Origin: Aplidium turbinatum
Taxonomy: Eukaryota; Chordata; Ascidiacea; Aplousobranchia; Polyclinidae
Reading direction: 5' to 3'
Assembly: GCA_918807975.1 (NCBI GenBank)
Contig: OU964919.1
Coordinates: forward strand, 31,317,824-31,381,823
DNA: 64,000 nucleotides
The notes under the pieces: model-generated
The model's database searches: none
The model's input: only the letters and a program-made list of their open reading frames with translations
What the model was told of the DNA's origin: nothing
Made by a program: the position numbers and the translations under genes
In this document: positions 1 to 10,291 of the stretch, piece by piece
Numbering within the stretch: the first letter of the stretch is position 1
Layout of the letters: each line of letters opens with the position of its first letter

Positions 1-290
1 AATCTTTCACTTTTGATATTTACCGAGCAAGCAATCTTAACAAAGTTATATTTATTTTTTTGAAGAACATAAAACAATTTTTAGTCAGTTACCGCAAAAA
101 GCAACATAATTATAAAACGATTCCTATGGGAAGAATGAACAATCTTTTTTCTATATATATAAAAGACAGGGGGAACTATAAAAATTACTGGTACAATTAG
201 AATAAACAGCTACAATAAACTATTTAGTGATGATTTTCTGCGCAATCTGGGTTGGATGGCGTCCCTTCAGAACATATTAAACTACTTCTT

Positions 291-357
291 ACCTTAGACT
301 TCTTCTCAAAGCCATTGCCTCAGCGATTGTTCTCGGTCTAATCTGAGGTGCTACATT
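291..357 (-). CDS. Terminal exon (exon 5 seen) of an unrecognised multi-exon gene
   Basis: On the minus strand a strong acceptor (pyrimidine-rich tract ending TTTTCAG) opens a frame reading NVAPQIRPRTIAEAMALRRS, then L-R and a TAA stop. The start phase (0) matches the end of the preceding exon at 573. The stop overlaps a donor-like GTAAGAA, so a further exon to the left of the window is an alternative. I favour a terminal exon because an AATAAA lies about 240 bases downstream near position 55 and no good acceptor is seen between 1 and 290. The short basic tail gives no family clue by itself. Confidence 0.6.
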
Positions 358-572
358 CTGAAAAGCAAAAGAAAAGCATTAAGTTCATTGGGTAGCGATA
401 CAAATTGATAAATTATGCGCTGATGCTTTCAATACAAGAGGCATTTGGCTTCAACTCATAAAATTACGAATTAACATATGGTTGTGAAAACTTTCGTTAT
501 TTCTGTCCTACAAGGAATAAGTTTTGTTGGCAAATTGACAAGTGAAAACCATTGTGCAACCACTCCACTTAC

Positions 573-639
573 ATCATTTGACTTTTCTTCTTTAATTTCT
601 TTTAAAGAATCACCAAATCTTGTCGTCAAAGTAGATGAA
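573..639 (-). CDS. Internal exon (exon 4 seen) of the same unrecognised gene
   Basis: The acceptor reads TTTTATATGTAG and the donor is a consensus GTAAGT after the codon GAT. The exon is 67 nt: one base completes a split serine codon (AG|T with exon 3) and 22 codons follow, including LTTRFGDSLKEIKEEKSND. Entry phase 2 and exit phase 0 match the flanking exons. The frame stays open for about 31 codons past the donor to a stop near 478, so a longer, retained-intron form is possible. The intron before it is about 11.6 kb and almost all of it is transposon. Confidence 0.6.
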
Positions 640-749
640 CTACATATAAAAATGTTTTATTTAGAATGTTCAGAAGTGCATATGTACCACAAGTATGATT
701 AGCTAGATCATGGTTGGGGACTATATTAGGGTTAAATACAGGTTGAGTA

Positions 750-797
750 CAGGTCGGATGTAACCAACCATAGAGCAGGTTGGTTACATCCGACCTG
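750..797. repeat. Perfect 20-bp hairpin
   Basis: CAGGTCGGATGTAACCAACC at 750-769 is followed by an 8-base loop (ATAGAGCA) and its exact reverse complement at 778-797. It lies in the last intron of the 21239-293 gene, upstream of exon 4, and may be the core of a small MITE. Confidence 0.85.
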
Positions 798-879
798 CGT
801 CCAGCTTTTGTGCGCCCGACGCCCGTGACAACATTGAACACTGCTCGATGTATTTGGCCCGCCTGTGACCGCATTAAAA

Positions 880-1690
880 TTTGTGTTTTATTCCTGTTTG
901 GCCGGATGCCATTAATGCTGTATTATATCTCTTTCATGTACCAACGCATGTTTTAAAGACTGAACAATAAAAGTTTTCTTAGTTAACCACTGATAGGCCT
1001 AAAGACGTAGTACCTAGTTAGTCTGTAGGCCTTTTGGTATTGAATAGTCTTTTGCTTAATGAGAGACTGAGTCTCTAGCTACAAAAGGATAATTTAGGGT
1101 TCCTGTTTGTAGAGGTATGATTGCCTACAAAAATTAAACAAGTTAAATTAAACGTTAAATGCATTTTTTGTTAATCAAAGTTACAAACTCTTATTCGGGA
1201 AATTGAGAAATACTTATCCTGTCTAATTCTAACCAATTTAGTTCATTGCGACGGGTGTCAGAAAAGCGACATTCTCCCCTGATGAATTTTACCTTCTTGT
1301 TCTAGAGTCGTTCTCTCTGATCTCTTTTGCAAGTCTCCTCTGTCTTTAAATGAAATTCTTTTGGTCTATATATGTTACCAGTATTTTTCAATTTCCGGCT
1401 GATATCATAATACAGTGCCTTTTTATCAGTAATAATAAGCTATGGTGGGAGTTATAAAAGCGAAATGGTTACACAGTTATGTCGTTTTAGAAATACAGAT
1501 GTGATGAGCTAAATTCCGTGAGAGTGGCATTTGTTAACAGAAAGTGTGACCTAAATTCCGTGAGAGCAAAATTTAAGTTTTGAAGTTGTACAGTTGTAAA
1601 ACATTGGCAAATTGCAATTCTTATAAGTTTCGGCTAAATTTCTCGTAATTTAAATTTGTTAGTTAAAAACATGGTACATGTTACAAGTCC
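880..1690. other. No gene seen; intron sequence
   Basis: AT-rich sequence inside the 11.6-kb intron. No convincing exon, terminal repeat or RNA gene was seen. Open frames here are short and of low complexity. Confidence 0.5.
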
Positions 1691-1694
1691 TATG

Positions 1695-2145
1695 AATCAG
1701 AGCTTTGGAGCTGGAGCCACGGAGCTTCGCATTTTCAAAAGGAGCTGGAGCTGTATGAAAAACTCAAGTGAAGCTGGAGCAAGTTGTTTGATAGACAGCT
1801 CCAGCTCTAATGAATTTCATGAGATGCTATTGCTATTGGCTGATTTCACATACTTTAACAGCAACCAATCACAAAATTGATAAATTGATAATTGTTGGCT
1901 GGTATTTTTAAATGTTGGATAATTGTTGTGCGTCTGCTATTTCGTAAGACCTTAAATTTGGGGTGATTACTGATAGAGGGCGACTATTAATGAAATTGTA
2001 TAGCCTATTATTTGAGAAAATATGGCAATGGAGCTGGAGCAGCGGTATGAAGGAGCTCCAGAGCCGAAGCTATGCTCGGATAGAAAAGAGCTGCGGAGCT
2101 GGAGCAGTTTCATTTTTATGCCGGCTCCAAAATCCTGCAAACCTG
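1695..2145. mobile_element. Probable hAT-like MITE rich in GGAGCTGGAGC
   Basis: The segment starts near CAGAGCTTTGGAGCTGGAGC and ends near GCCGGCTCCAAAATCCTG, with many internal GAGCTGGAGC / GCTCCAGCTC copies in both orientations. This is the pattern of a MITE with inverted subterminal repeats. No target duplication was found, so the ends are approximate. Confidence 0.4.
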
Positions 2146-3029
2146 TACAAAGACGTTCTTATGACAGATAATAGTTAGACATTTTGCAACACTACGTGTG
2201 TAAGCAATTATTTTCAACAACAAACCACTGTAAGAACCATTCATGAGCAAAAGTCACAGACAAATACTTATGTTGAGATGTTGCTTTGCAACAAACAGTA
2301 TCAAATTTCTTACTGATTTAGACAGAGGGATTTAGTCATTGCTACTGAGTTTATTACCCATTAAAAAATGTTGTCTGTTTTCGGATAGGTAATTTGCTGC
2401 GCTTTAGTGTTTGCTTATGTTTTGACTGTGTCCCTGTAGTATGTTAGCCTAAATTTTTCAAGCAATTTGAAGTTTAAGTTGTCCATAGAAAAAAGAAAAC
2501 AGAAACGCGCTTGTGGTATTCTATTATTTTAGTATGATCAGGTACATCTGATACAAGAATAGGTTTCATATTACAGAAATACGAGTTCAAATGCTTCGCT
2601 ACTCTTATGTTATTGAATAAGCATCGTTGCGGTTTGCCTACGCAGTATTACCGCTTCATTTTGCATATGCTTGGGAAAGGTTGCCCATCCCTGTCCCTGG
2701 GCTATATAAAAGCAAACATTTGTGAACAAAAGTAAAGAAAACAATATCACACCAAATCAGAAAAATCAACTTATTAACATAATAGAGCTTTCGCTATTGA
2801 GATGATTATAAAATTTAATGAAAGTGTTAAAAAAGATTTCAAAGTAGGTAATACAGCGTAAAAAAATCATAGATGTGTGAACAATACAAATCGTAGGTTT
2901 GTGAACAACCTAGTATTTTGTGTGACTATAATCAATTAAGCCTATAAGGATCATTATACTTACGTCCTACATTCGTCTTGTATATTCACATGACATGACA
3001 GTTGATCAAATTTGTTTTTATATAATAAT

Positions 3030-3687
3030 CTATTGCAATAGTCCCATTTATATAAGCCCACCTCGGGAGTGGATGATTTTGGGTTTATTATGCAGGGGAC
3101 AATTCTCTCCCACTCTTACACAATTAGTAATTGCAGACTGTACCAAACTGGTAGGCCTACTGCTATTTTGCATTTATCAAAACAATGCTGGCATTCGCAC
3201 AACGATCTAACCTCTTAGTGTAATTGTGTAATTTATTAAGAATCGATTTCGCTACAGTAATAGCATCTTCAGCTAGCACATGTAAAAAAGAAAATTTGAA
3301 AAATACGTAAAAAGAACAAATAAAGCAAACTCCGATATTATCAACACACATAAAAATTCTATTTTAAATAGATGGTTGAAGATAAAATTAAAATCAAAAC
3401 CCGCAAGCCTAAATCTAAAACTGGTGTTCTGCCACGATTTCCAACACTATACTGGTACAAAATTCAAGAAATACATAAACATTATCATCCATCAAGTAAA
3501 TTACAACCGTTCAACAAGACGAATGTACAAAGAAAAACGCAATTTAGTTTACAGTTCACTGCCATAAGTTTACACTGATATAAAGTCAAAAAGAATAAAG
3601 TGTTAATGGGCATGGTTGAATAATCTACACTACTCTGTACCAAACTGGGATGGATAAGCGAGTGGGCTTAATAAGTGGGACAACTGT
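3030..3687. mobile_element. Small inverted-repeat element, possibly Tc1/pogo-like
   Basis: Left end CAATAGTCCCATTTATATAA plus GCCCACCTCG and right end CGAGTGGGCTTAATAAGTGG plus GACAACTG are inverted copies over about 30 bases with mismatches. TA follows the right end; the left flank is not TA. The interior has short open frames without recognised domains and a hammerhead-like motif near 3247-3272 (minus strand). Confidence 0.4.
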
Positions 3688-4982
3688 ACTTAAAATCATT
3701 TCATATATTTTTCCCAAAACAAACAGCAACATCAGAAGTTAAGATTAACATGATCAAAATAAGATGACTTAATAATTAAGTTATGCTTTCAAATTGGCTT
3801 GAAGATGGAGACGTGTCAAAAAAAACAAAAAACAATCTATCGCAATTGTTTCATGATGACTCTCTACTCCAGTGGCTCTCAACTGGGAGTCTGTGAAAGT
3901 AACTTATGCAAGTTTGCAGCATGATTGATAAATTATGGCATATAAAAATTGGTTCTACTTTATTTGTGTTCTACAGTGATTCTTAAACGGTGCGTCGCAA
4001 TGCCCTGGTGCATCATTTGAAATTTCAAATGGCATCGCACAAAAGTTCGGTATCTTAACTAAAAAAATTCGATATGAAAGAGTTAAAACTTTAATGAGGC
4101 TATGTATGTTCAACTTAATTCCTTTGAGACAGCAGATTGCTGATCAATGCTTATTATTGCTTAACTTAGACTGCTGACTAGCGTTTGTATTTCTATCCAC
4201 ACTCACACTTTTGCCATGACTGTGATTACAAAGGTCGCAAAAATTCTGCTAATGCTCGATAAAAATTATGGAAAAACATTAAATCAGCACATAAATTACT
4301 GACTTTTGATCCTGTGTGACAACATATAACTCATAACATAACTTTGTCAATATCATCAATCGTCATAAGTGCGTCGTGAATTCAGTAAATTCTTCTAAGC
4401 ATGTCGTTTCGAAACTTATAAAACATTTGTTTCCATAAAGAGATGTGATATAACATGATGCGTTCTACAGTTGCAAAGTAAGCTAAACTATCACAAGATG
4501 TATAAAGTGACAATCTGCTTTTATTCCGACGTTTTGTCGATCAGACACGACTGACTTAGAACTTCAAGGACCTAAACCTGGAAGTGACTACCGTTAAATG
4601 GGGTAACTACGATAATATTTTTAATGTTTTATGATGTAAAAATTTAAATACCAATTGGAAATCAATAAACTTCTGAATACAGTCAACCCTCGATTTAACG
4701 GACAAATACGGACCAGCAGCAGTCCGTTGCTGGAAAAAGTCCGTTAATCGAAAATACCGTACTCCCACTACTGTACAGTGTACAGTCAAGTACTCTGCTA
4801 TAGCGTAGACCATCTGTCACCGCTTAATAAACCAAATACTGTACAGTACAACACAGTAGCAGTTTAAAGACACATGAAATGCGTTCCTTGTTTGTATTTT
4901 GTATAGCCTGCGCGACTACAGTACACAGGTACATTTACAGTACACAACTTAAATGTAGATTAATCTGAGTCAGAGATGATCA

Positions 4983-5632
4983 TCAACTCATCATGTCCAT
5001 CCTCCTGAACATCAACCTCAGGGATGGCGGGACGATGACTGCAGCATGGGCATCATTGTTCAGATTTTCAGGGGCAGGTGGGATGCGTAAGAGAGATGGA
5101 GACGACACAGATGGGTTGGCTGGAGCACCATGTTGAACAGGGCGGCTAGGAGCAAAGAAGCTGTTGATTTTTGTCTGGCGACCCCCCATGTGCTGTTCTT
5201 TGATGATATGCTCCCTGATCATCCTGAGCTTCCCATATTGGTGCGCCACCTCAGGTAGTTGGCTGTAGGCGGAGTAATCAATGAGGGCATCGATATAACT
5301 CCGTAGAGTTGACAACTTCACCTTGGGGACTTCAATCGCCTCTTCCTCGTCACTGCTTTCCTCTTCTCCACCATCCACCACAGATGCCACTATGTCGGCC
5401 TCAGACATAAAGTGATACCCTGGGTCCAGATCTAATTCGTCCAGCCAGTCTGTTATATCATCGATGGAGGTAGATACCTCCCCACCACGCTGCAACATTT
5501 GGAGAAAATCTCCTGCCTCTATTCCTTCAAAGTTCCTTCAAATGTCTTCAAAGTATAACCGATGTTGTATTAGGGGCAGATAAAGGACCCTTATCTTGCC
5601 GTCAGCGCTTACAAGCTTCTCTTCACTAGGGT
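4983..5632 (-). pseudogene. Tigger transposase, C-terminal part with PIP-box-like motif
   Basis: Continues from NAPA as HPSEEKLVSADGKIRVLYLP, then a one-base shift in a C run turns the family sequence LPPNTTSVI out of frame. A stretch holding the third catalytic Asp seems absent. From 5498 the frame is open again: LQRGGEVSTSIDDITDWLDE, an acidic EEESSDEEE run and a C-terminal GGRQTKINSFFAPSR. QTKINSFF fits the PCNA-binding pattern QxxIxxFF, known for pogo/Tigger transposases. The protein cannot be catalytic as read. Confidence 0.75.
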
Positions 5633-6130
5633 GCGCTGGGTAGGGTGGTCCAAAAAAAACTTTTTTTGTAAATGTTAATGTCTCACCCTAAAATATTGTT
5701 ACCATTGATGAGAAAATGATATATGTGAATTTTCATAAAGATTGGTTGATATTTAGGGGTTGCTACCGGGGTTCAAAGTTTTGTCGTTTGCCCCCATTTT
5801 AACGTTTTAAGAGGATGTGATACAGATATGATATGATACGGTACAGTAAAAAATATGGTACAGTGCCATGGCATATTGCAAGAAAAATACAGTTTAATAA
5901 TTACTCTATATAGTCTGTTTATAAACTCATGTACGTCTGTATTACGAATTATACTAACTGGTCTACATATATATACAAAATGTGCGACTTTGTATACTTG
6001 TGTTTAAAGTTCAGAGACTAAATTTGACAATCAATAACAGCTTTAGAAGACAGTAAATAAACTACATGTACAAATGTACATGATGTAAACTAATATACAT
6101 AGTACATACATAGTTATTACCCTCTAAACC

Positions 6131-6560
6131 AGGGGTTCTCAACCGTGGCCTTCGGCCCCCCAAGGGAACCACAGAGCGTTCTCAGGGGAGCCACGATAAA
6201 AAGCTTCATTAATAAATTATAACATGTATTGATGAATTATAACAGAATTGTGACACAAAAAACACTCATGTAGGTGTTAGTATCGTAAAGCTAGCTAAAA
6301 GCATGTTTTTTCATCATATGTTCTATCTCACTGCATGTTGCATCATCTTTTGTGATTGTAACGTAACAATTAAGGATACGCTTGATTTACTAGCGTAGTC
6401 TATTACGAAAAAGAAAGCATTAAATCATTCGTTAACTGTTTTTATTGATTTCGTTTCATTGTTCTTTAAACAAATACATTTTTATTTTGCTCAAGGGGGC
6501 CATGGTCTTTTAGAGCCACAGTCTGGGGGGCCATGACTCAGAAAAGGTTGAGAACCACTG
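6131..6560. mobile_element. hAT MITE
   Basis: Left end AGGGGTTCTCAACC and right end GGTTGAGAACCACTG form hAT inverted repeats, flanked by TCTAAACC (6123-6130 and 6561-6568). No coding sequence. The right duplication lies in a 22-bp perfect inverted repeat (6562-6583 with 6627-6648) that separates it from the next hAT. Confidence 0.75.
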
Positions 6561-6650
6561 TCTAAACCCTTGACAGCCTGTTTCACCCTAAAAGGGTAAT
6601 CATCAGAAAGTCCTCCTTTTAGGTTAAAACAGGCTGTCAAGGGTTTAGAG

Positions 6651-8274
6651 CAGTGGTTCCCAACCTTTTTGACCTTGCGGCACCCTATCGAAGAGATAAA
6701 TAGTTTGCGGCATCCTGGCAAAACTGGGTCAATTTTATGAGATTTCTGTATTTCAAGTAACTGTATGAAATAGCACAGAATGAGTTGTACAGTATAGCGC
6801 GCATAAATAAATGTATTTATTCAAAATTTAGTGTGAAATTTGGGCTTGACTTCTTGCACAAGTCCCTTAATATCTCGAGGCACATTCAACAAAGCCACCC
6901 ACATTTCTTCCTCGACTATAAGCAGTCGTTCTCGTTTTTTTAGTTTTAATGTTCGTTTGTACGGAAAATCCACTAATTTGGAGACCCAATTGTAATCGCA
7001 AAGCAATTCACAAAATATATTCATATAAGTATAAAGCAGTGCTCCGCAACCGGTGTGCCGCGGGATAACTATCATCAGAACATACTTTTTGAAAAGAAAG
7101 GAGTTTTTATGTTTTAAAAATTCTCGCTTTACCACTGCAAGACAACTCAAACTCTAGCTAGACTTCCCACAGTGCATTTATGATTTTTTTGCCTCACATT
7201 GAAGTTTTCGCAATGGGAAGGCTGCCCTAGTTTTAAAAAAGGCTGGTTAACGTGGTAGTGCGTTTTTAGAAGTCAGGCTAGGTCATTTTGAATTGTCAGT
7301 TAGCAGTGTTTAATGAAAAATTTCGTAATATTGAAAGCACAGCTATTAAGTGTAGTAGCCAACGTTTTGTCAATGGCGAGTCCATAACAAACGAGTAGCC
7401 TAATTATTTTGCAAAGAACTTCCAGCCAGGAACGAACGACTGGCCAGGAAATTTTTAGAGTGACCAACGAGTTTTTCATAACCCATGGTATCCATTGGAA
7501 TAACTGCATCAACGTTTGCACAGATGGTGCTTCAGCAATGGTGGGCGAAGGAAGAAGTTTAGCTGCATGGGTAAAACGTCAAAATCCAGCCATTCAACTT
7601 ATGTATTGCTGCTTACACAGGGAAGCCTTGATGATCAAACATTTTACAAGGGAGCTGACAGAAACAATGAATGACTGTATCCAAATTGTTAACTTTATTA
7701 AAGCAAGAAACAAGCGCAAATATCTCATTAAAAAGATGATAGTTATTTTTTACATTTTGAAAATGTGTCGGCCGAATTGTGCCGCAAAATTTTAAAGAGT
7801 TTTTAAGTGTGCCGTGAGTAAATAAAGGTTGCGGAGCACTGGTATAAAGAATAAATCAATTATAACTTAGCCTTTTCTCGATTAGCTATGTAGGCTATCG
7901 TGTTTGTATGCGCAGGTATGGTATCCCCCATGCAAAAGTTTCTATTTTATAGTGGTTCGCAAACAATCGTGCAATTTTATAATCGTGCTGGGTCACACAA
8001 TCCGATAATCCATCACTGCAATTTGACTTTGTGCGCCGTGAAACGCAAAATAAAATCATGAAACCTGGCAATAATGATGCGTTTCAAACGTTTTTATGGA
8101 AAAAACAGCAACGATTCAAAATCTCTTTCACGCTGTTATTCCTGGGCGAGAAAACAAAGGCTTATTGTGGATTAGAGTTAAAATAAATAAATAAATTCCA
8201 CACTTAACGGGTTAAAGTTAAAATATCTCGCGGCACCCTTGAGCATTGCAATTGGCACCCCGGTTGGGACATTG
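6651..8274. mobile_element. hAT copy holding a second hAT
   Basis: Left end CAGTGGTTCCCAACC with TTGCGGCACCCT; right end near CGGCACCC...CCGGTTGGGAC. The termini are imperfect inverted copies and no matching target duplication was found, so the right end is uncertain. The hAT at 7037-7841 lies inside. Confidence 0.5.
7037..7841 (+). mobile_element. Internally reduced hAT with transposase fragment
   Basis: TIR CAGTGCTCCGCAACC / GGTTGCGGAGCACTG with an exact 8-bp duplication GTATAAAG (7029-7036, 7842-7849). A plus-strand fragment at about 7409-7760 reads NNCINVCTDGASAMVGEGRS ... LMYCCLHREALMIKH ... CIQIVNFIKARNKR, the central block of ZBED5/SCAND3-type (Charlie-like) hAT transposases. N- and C-terminal parts are missing, so this is a non-autonomous copy. 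Confidence 0.85.
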
Positions 8275-8506
8275 CCGAGCGTGGAGTGGCGTTGATCACG
8301 GAATACAACACATTACACACATGTGACGAAGAACAAAAACAGTATCTTTTGCGTGTCGTCGCCGATCACCGTCAGCGATATCCAGACTGCAGTAGAAAGA
8401 CCCTCGCGCAATAATTCCTGTATGTAGTTTATTTGTTGTATTCTAAAGCTGTTAATGAATGTCCAATTTAGTCTCTGAATTTTAAACACAAGTATACAAA
8501 GTCGCA

Positions 8507-8753
8507 GCGGTGACGCGCTCGCTTTCCAATTATGCAATCCTGGTTTGACTCCCGGCTTATACTGGTTGTTGACAAACACCGCCCACGCCCACCTCTACCC
8601 AGGGTATAATATATTGGGTGGGCGTAGTTGCTGAAGTAAAGGCGGCCGAGAGAAAGGAACTGGCCACCCTACTCTCGTTAGTGCCGAAGGCTTAGTATAA
8701 TGAGAACCTCATCCCTCGATGCTTGTATTCAAGTATGGGACTCACCTTTACCT
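8507..8753 (+). mobile_element. tRNA-derived SINE
   Basis: The head GCGGTGACGCGCTCGC ... GGTTTGACTCCC carries a B-box-like GGTTTGACTCC. The tail ends CTCACCTTTACC. The 14-bp direct repeat TATACAAAGTCGCA flanks it (8493-8506, 8754-8767). The left arm of the host element (about 5978-6000) has the same sequence uninterrupted, an empty site within the window. Confidence 0.8.
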
Positions 8754-9090
8754 TATACAAAGTCGCACATTTCGTACATGTACACCAGTTAGTATAATTC
8801 GTAATACAGACACATGAGTTTATAAACAGACCATAGAGTAATTATTAAACTGTATTTTTATTGCAATATACAATGGCACTGTACCGTATTTTTTACTGTA
8901 CCGTATCATATCATATCCTCTCGAAACGTTAAAATGGGGGCAAACGACAAAACTTTGAACCCCGGTAGCAACCCCTAAATATCAACCAATCTTTATGAAA
9001 ATTCACATATATCATTTTCTCATCAATGGTAACAATATTTTAGGGTGAGACATTAACATTTACAAAAAAAGTTTTTTTTGGACCACCCTA

Positions 9091-10021
9091 GCGCTGGGGC
9101 ATTGTCGAGTATTAGAATCGCTCGTACATCATCAGGAGAAATCTTCAGCACTTCTTCTTGATATTTCCGAGTCGCAGGCACAAAATGCGAGAAAAACCAA
9201 TCAGTGAATATTGCAGAGTTAAACCAAGCTTTCTTAGAGTTGTAGTAAACTACTGGCAGGTCACGCTCGACGTTTAATCCCTTAAATGCCCGTGGTTTCT
9301 TCGATTTGCCCACCACGGCTAGCTTCAGTCGGTGAGTACCGGTGGCATTGGACCCGATCAGGATCGACAGCCTTTCCTTGCTTGTCTTCTTCCCCTTGGG
9401 CTTCTCCTCACACTGACGGACTTGAGAATTCTTCGGCAGAGAACGCCAAAAAATTCCCGTCTCGTCTGCGTTATATACTTGAGATAGGCTGAGGCCTGCG
9501 TCACTAATCAGCTTTGTTAATTTTTCGCGAAAGGGGGTCACACTTGCCGTATCTGCATCACCAGCCTCGCCATGCAGAACCTCGTTAAATAATCCGTGGC
9601 GATTCCGGAATCGCCAAAGCCACCCATCACTGCCTTTAAAATCGGTTAAGCCAAGACTGGTAGCAAGTTTAGCAGCAGCTGCGATTAACTCTACTGTCCC
9701 ACGCACATTCACTCCACTGGACCGTTGTTGAACGTACCACTTCATAACTGCTGCGTCCAAAGATTGTTCCTTACCCATCTTCATATGTTTTCTGTTGCTC
9801 ACTTTACCACCCTTGGAAGACGCCGCATCAACACAATAAGACGTAGCGTATTTCAACAGCTTGTCCTTGCTCTTCTTAATGTCTGAGACTGTTTGTTTTT
9901 TGACACCATACTGATCGCAAACACTCGCAACGCTGGCCCCTTCTTCAAGCTTTTTGATCAGTTCTAGTTTCTGCATCACCGACAAGTTCACACGTTTACG
10001 TTTTTCATTTGGCTTAGACAT
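9091..10021 (-). pseudogene. Tigger transposase, N-terminal and most of the catalytic part
   Basis: Starts MSKPNEKRKRVNLSVMQKLE. Residues 1-60 are the CENP-B/psq helix-turn-helix (VCDQYGVKKQTVSDIKKSKD). About 80-155 form the second Tc5/CENP-B DNA-binding domain (SSGVNVRGTVELIAAAAKLA ... GSDGWLWRFRNRHG). DDE catalysis begins at NADETGIFW; the second acidic residue is in ILILDNAPA, where the frame meets the inserted element. An in-frame M exists farther upstream, but MSKPNEK is the usual family start. The coding sequence resumes at 5640. It is nearly intact up to the insert, so decay is recent. Confidence 0.85.
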
Positions 10022-10291
10022 AATGCATCGTACTAAACACAGGCAGGTTCTAACTGATTCTAAGGTGCACCGAATGAAGGCTCTTGCTAACAGAGTACAG
10101 TACAGAGTACGCTGATAGATCACAATACGTATTGTGACGTTGTGAGAGACAGCTTTCTAATCTGATGAATTCCAAAACAATAAAAACCGTTCTTTTGGTA
10201 TATACATTCTTTTACTCATAGATCTGCGCATATTGAGTCCGTTAAATCCGAAGTCCGTTAAATCGAAGTCCGTTAAATCGAGGGTTGACTG

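Larger units (their letters stand above)
5641..9090. mobile_element. 8-bp-TSD element with roughly 400-bp inverted repeats (hAT-like termini)
   Basis: It starts TAGGGTGGTCCAAAAAAAAC and ends with the complement; GCGCTGGG flanks both sides (5633-5640, 9091-9098). The inverted repeats run from 5641 to about 6080 and from about 8450 to 9090, the right one interrupted by a SINE. No transposase of its own was seen; the interior is filled with hAT copies. TAGGG ends and an 8-bp duplication suit hAT, but such long arms are unusual and another superfamily is possible. Confidence 0.8.
4680..10291 (-). mobile_element. Tigger/pogo DNA transposon (2.15 kb without its insert)
   Basis: Terminal inverted repeats CAGTCAACCCTCGATTTAAC at 4680 and its complement ending at 10291 are flanked by the pogo-type target TA (4678-4679, 10292-10293). 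The transposase is on the minus strand. The copy is split by an element at 5641-9090. Removing that insert and one 8-bp duplication leaves about 2154 bp, normal for Tigger. Confidence 0.9.

Noticed and set aside
626-874. 82-codon minus-strand open frame
   Set aside because: It spans the 20-bp hairpin and overlaps exon 4 only at its end in another frame; no domain and no splice support.
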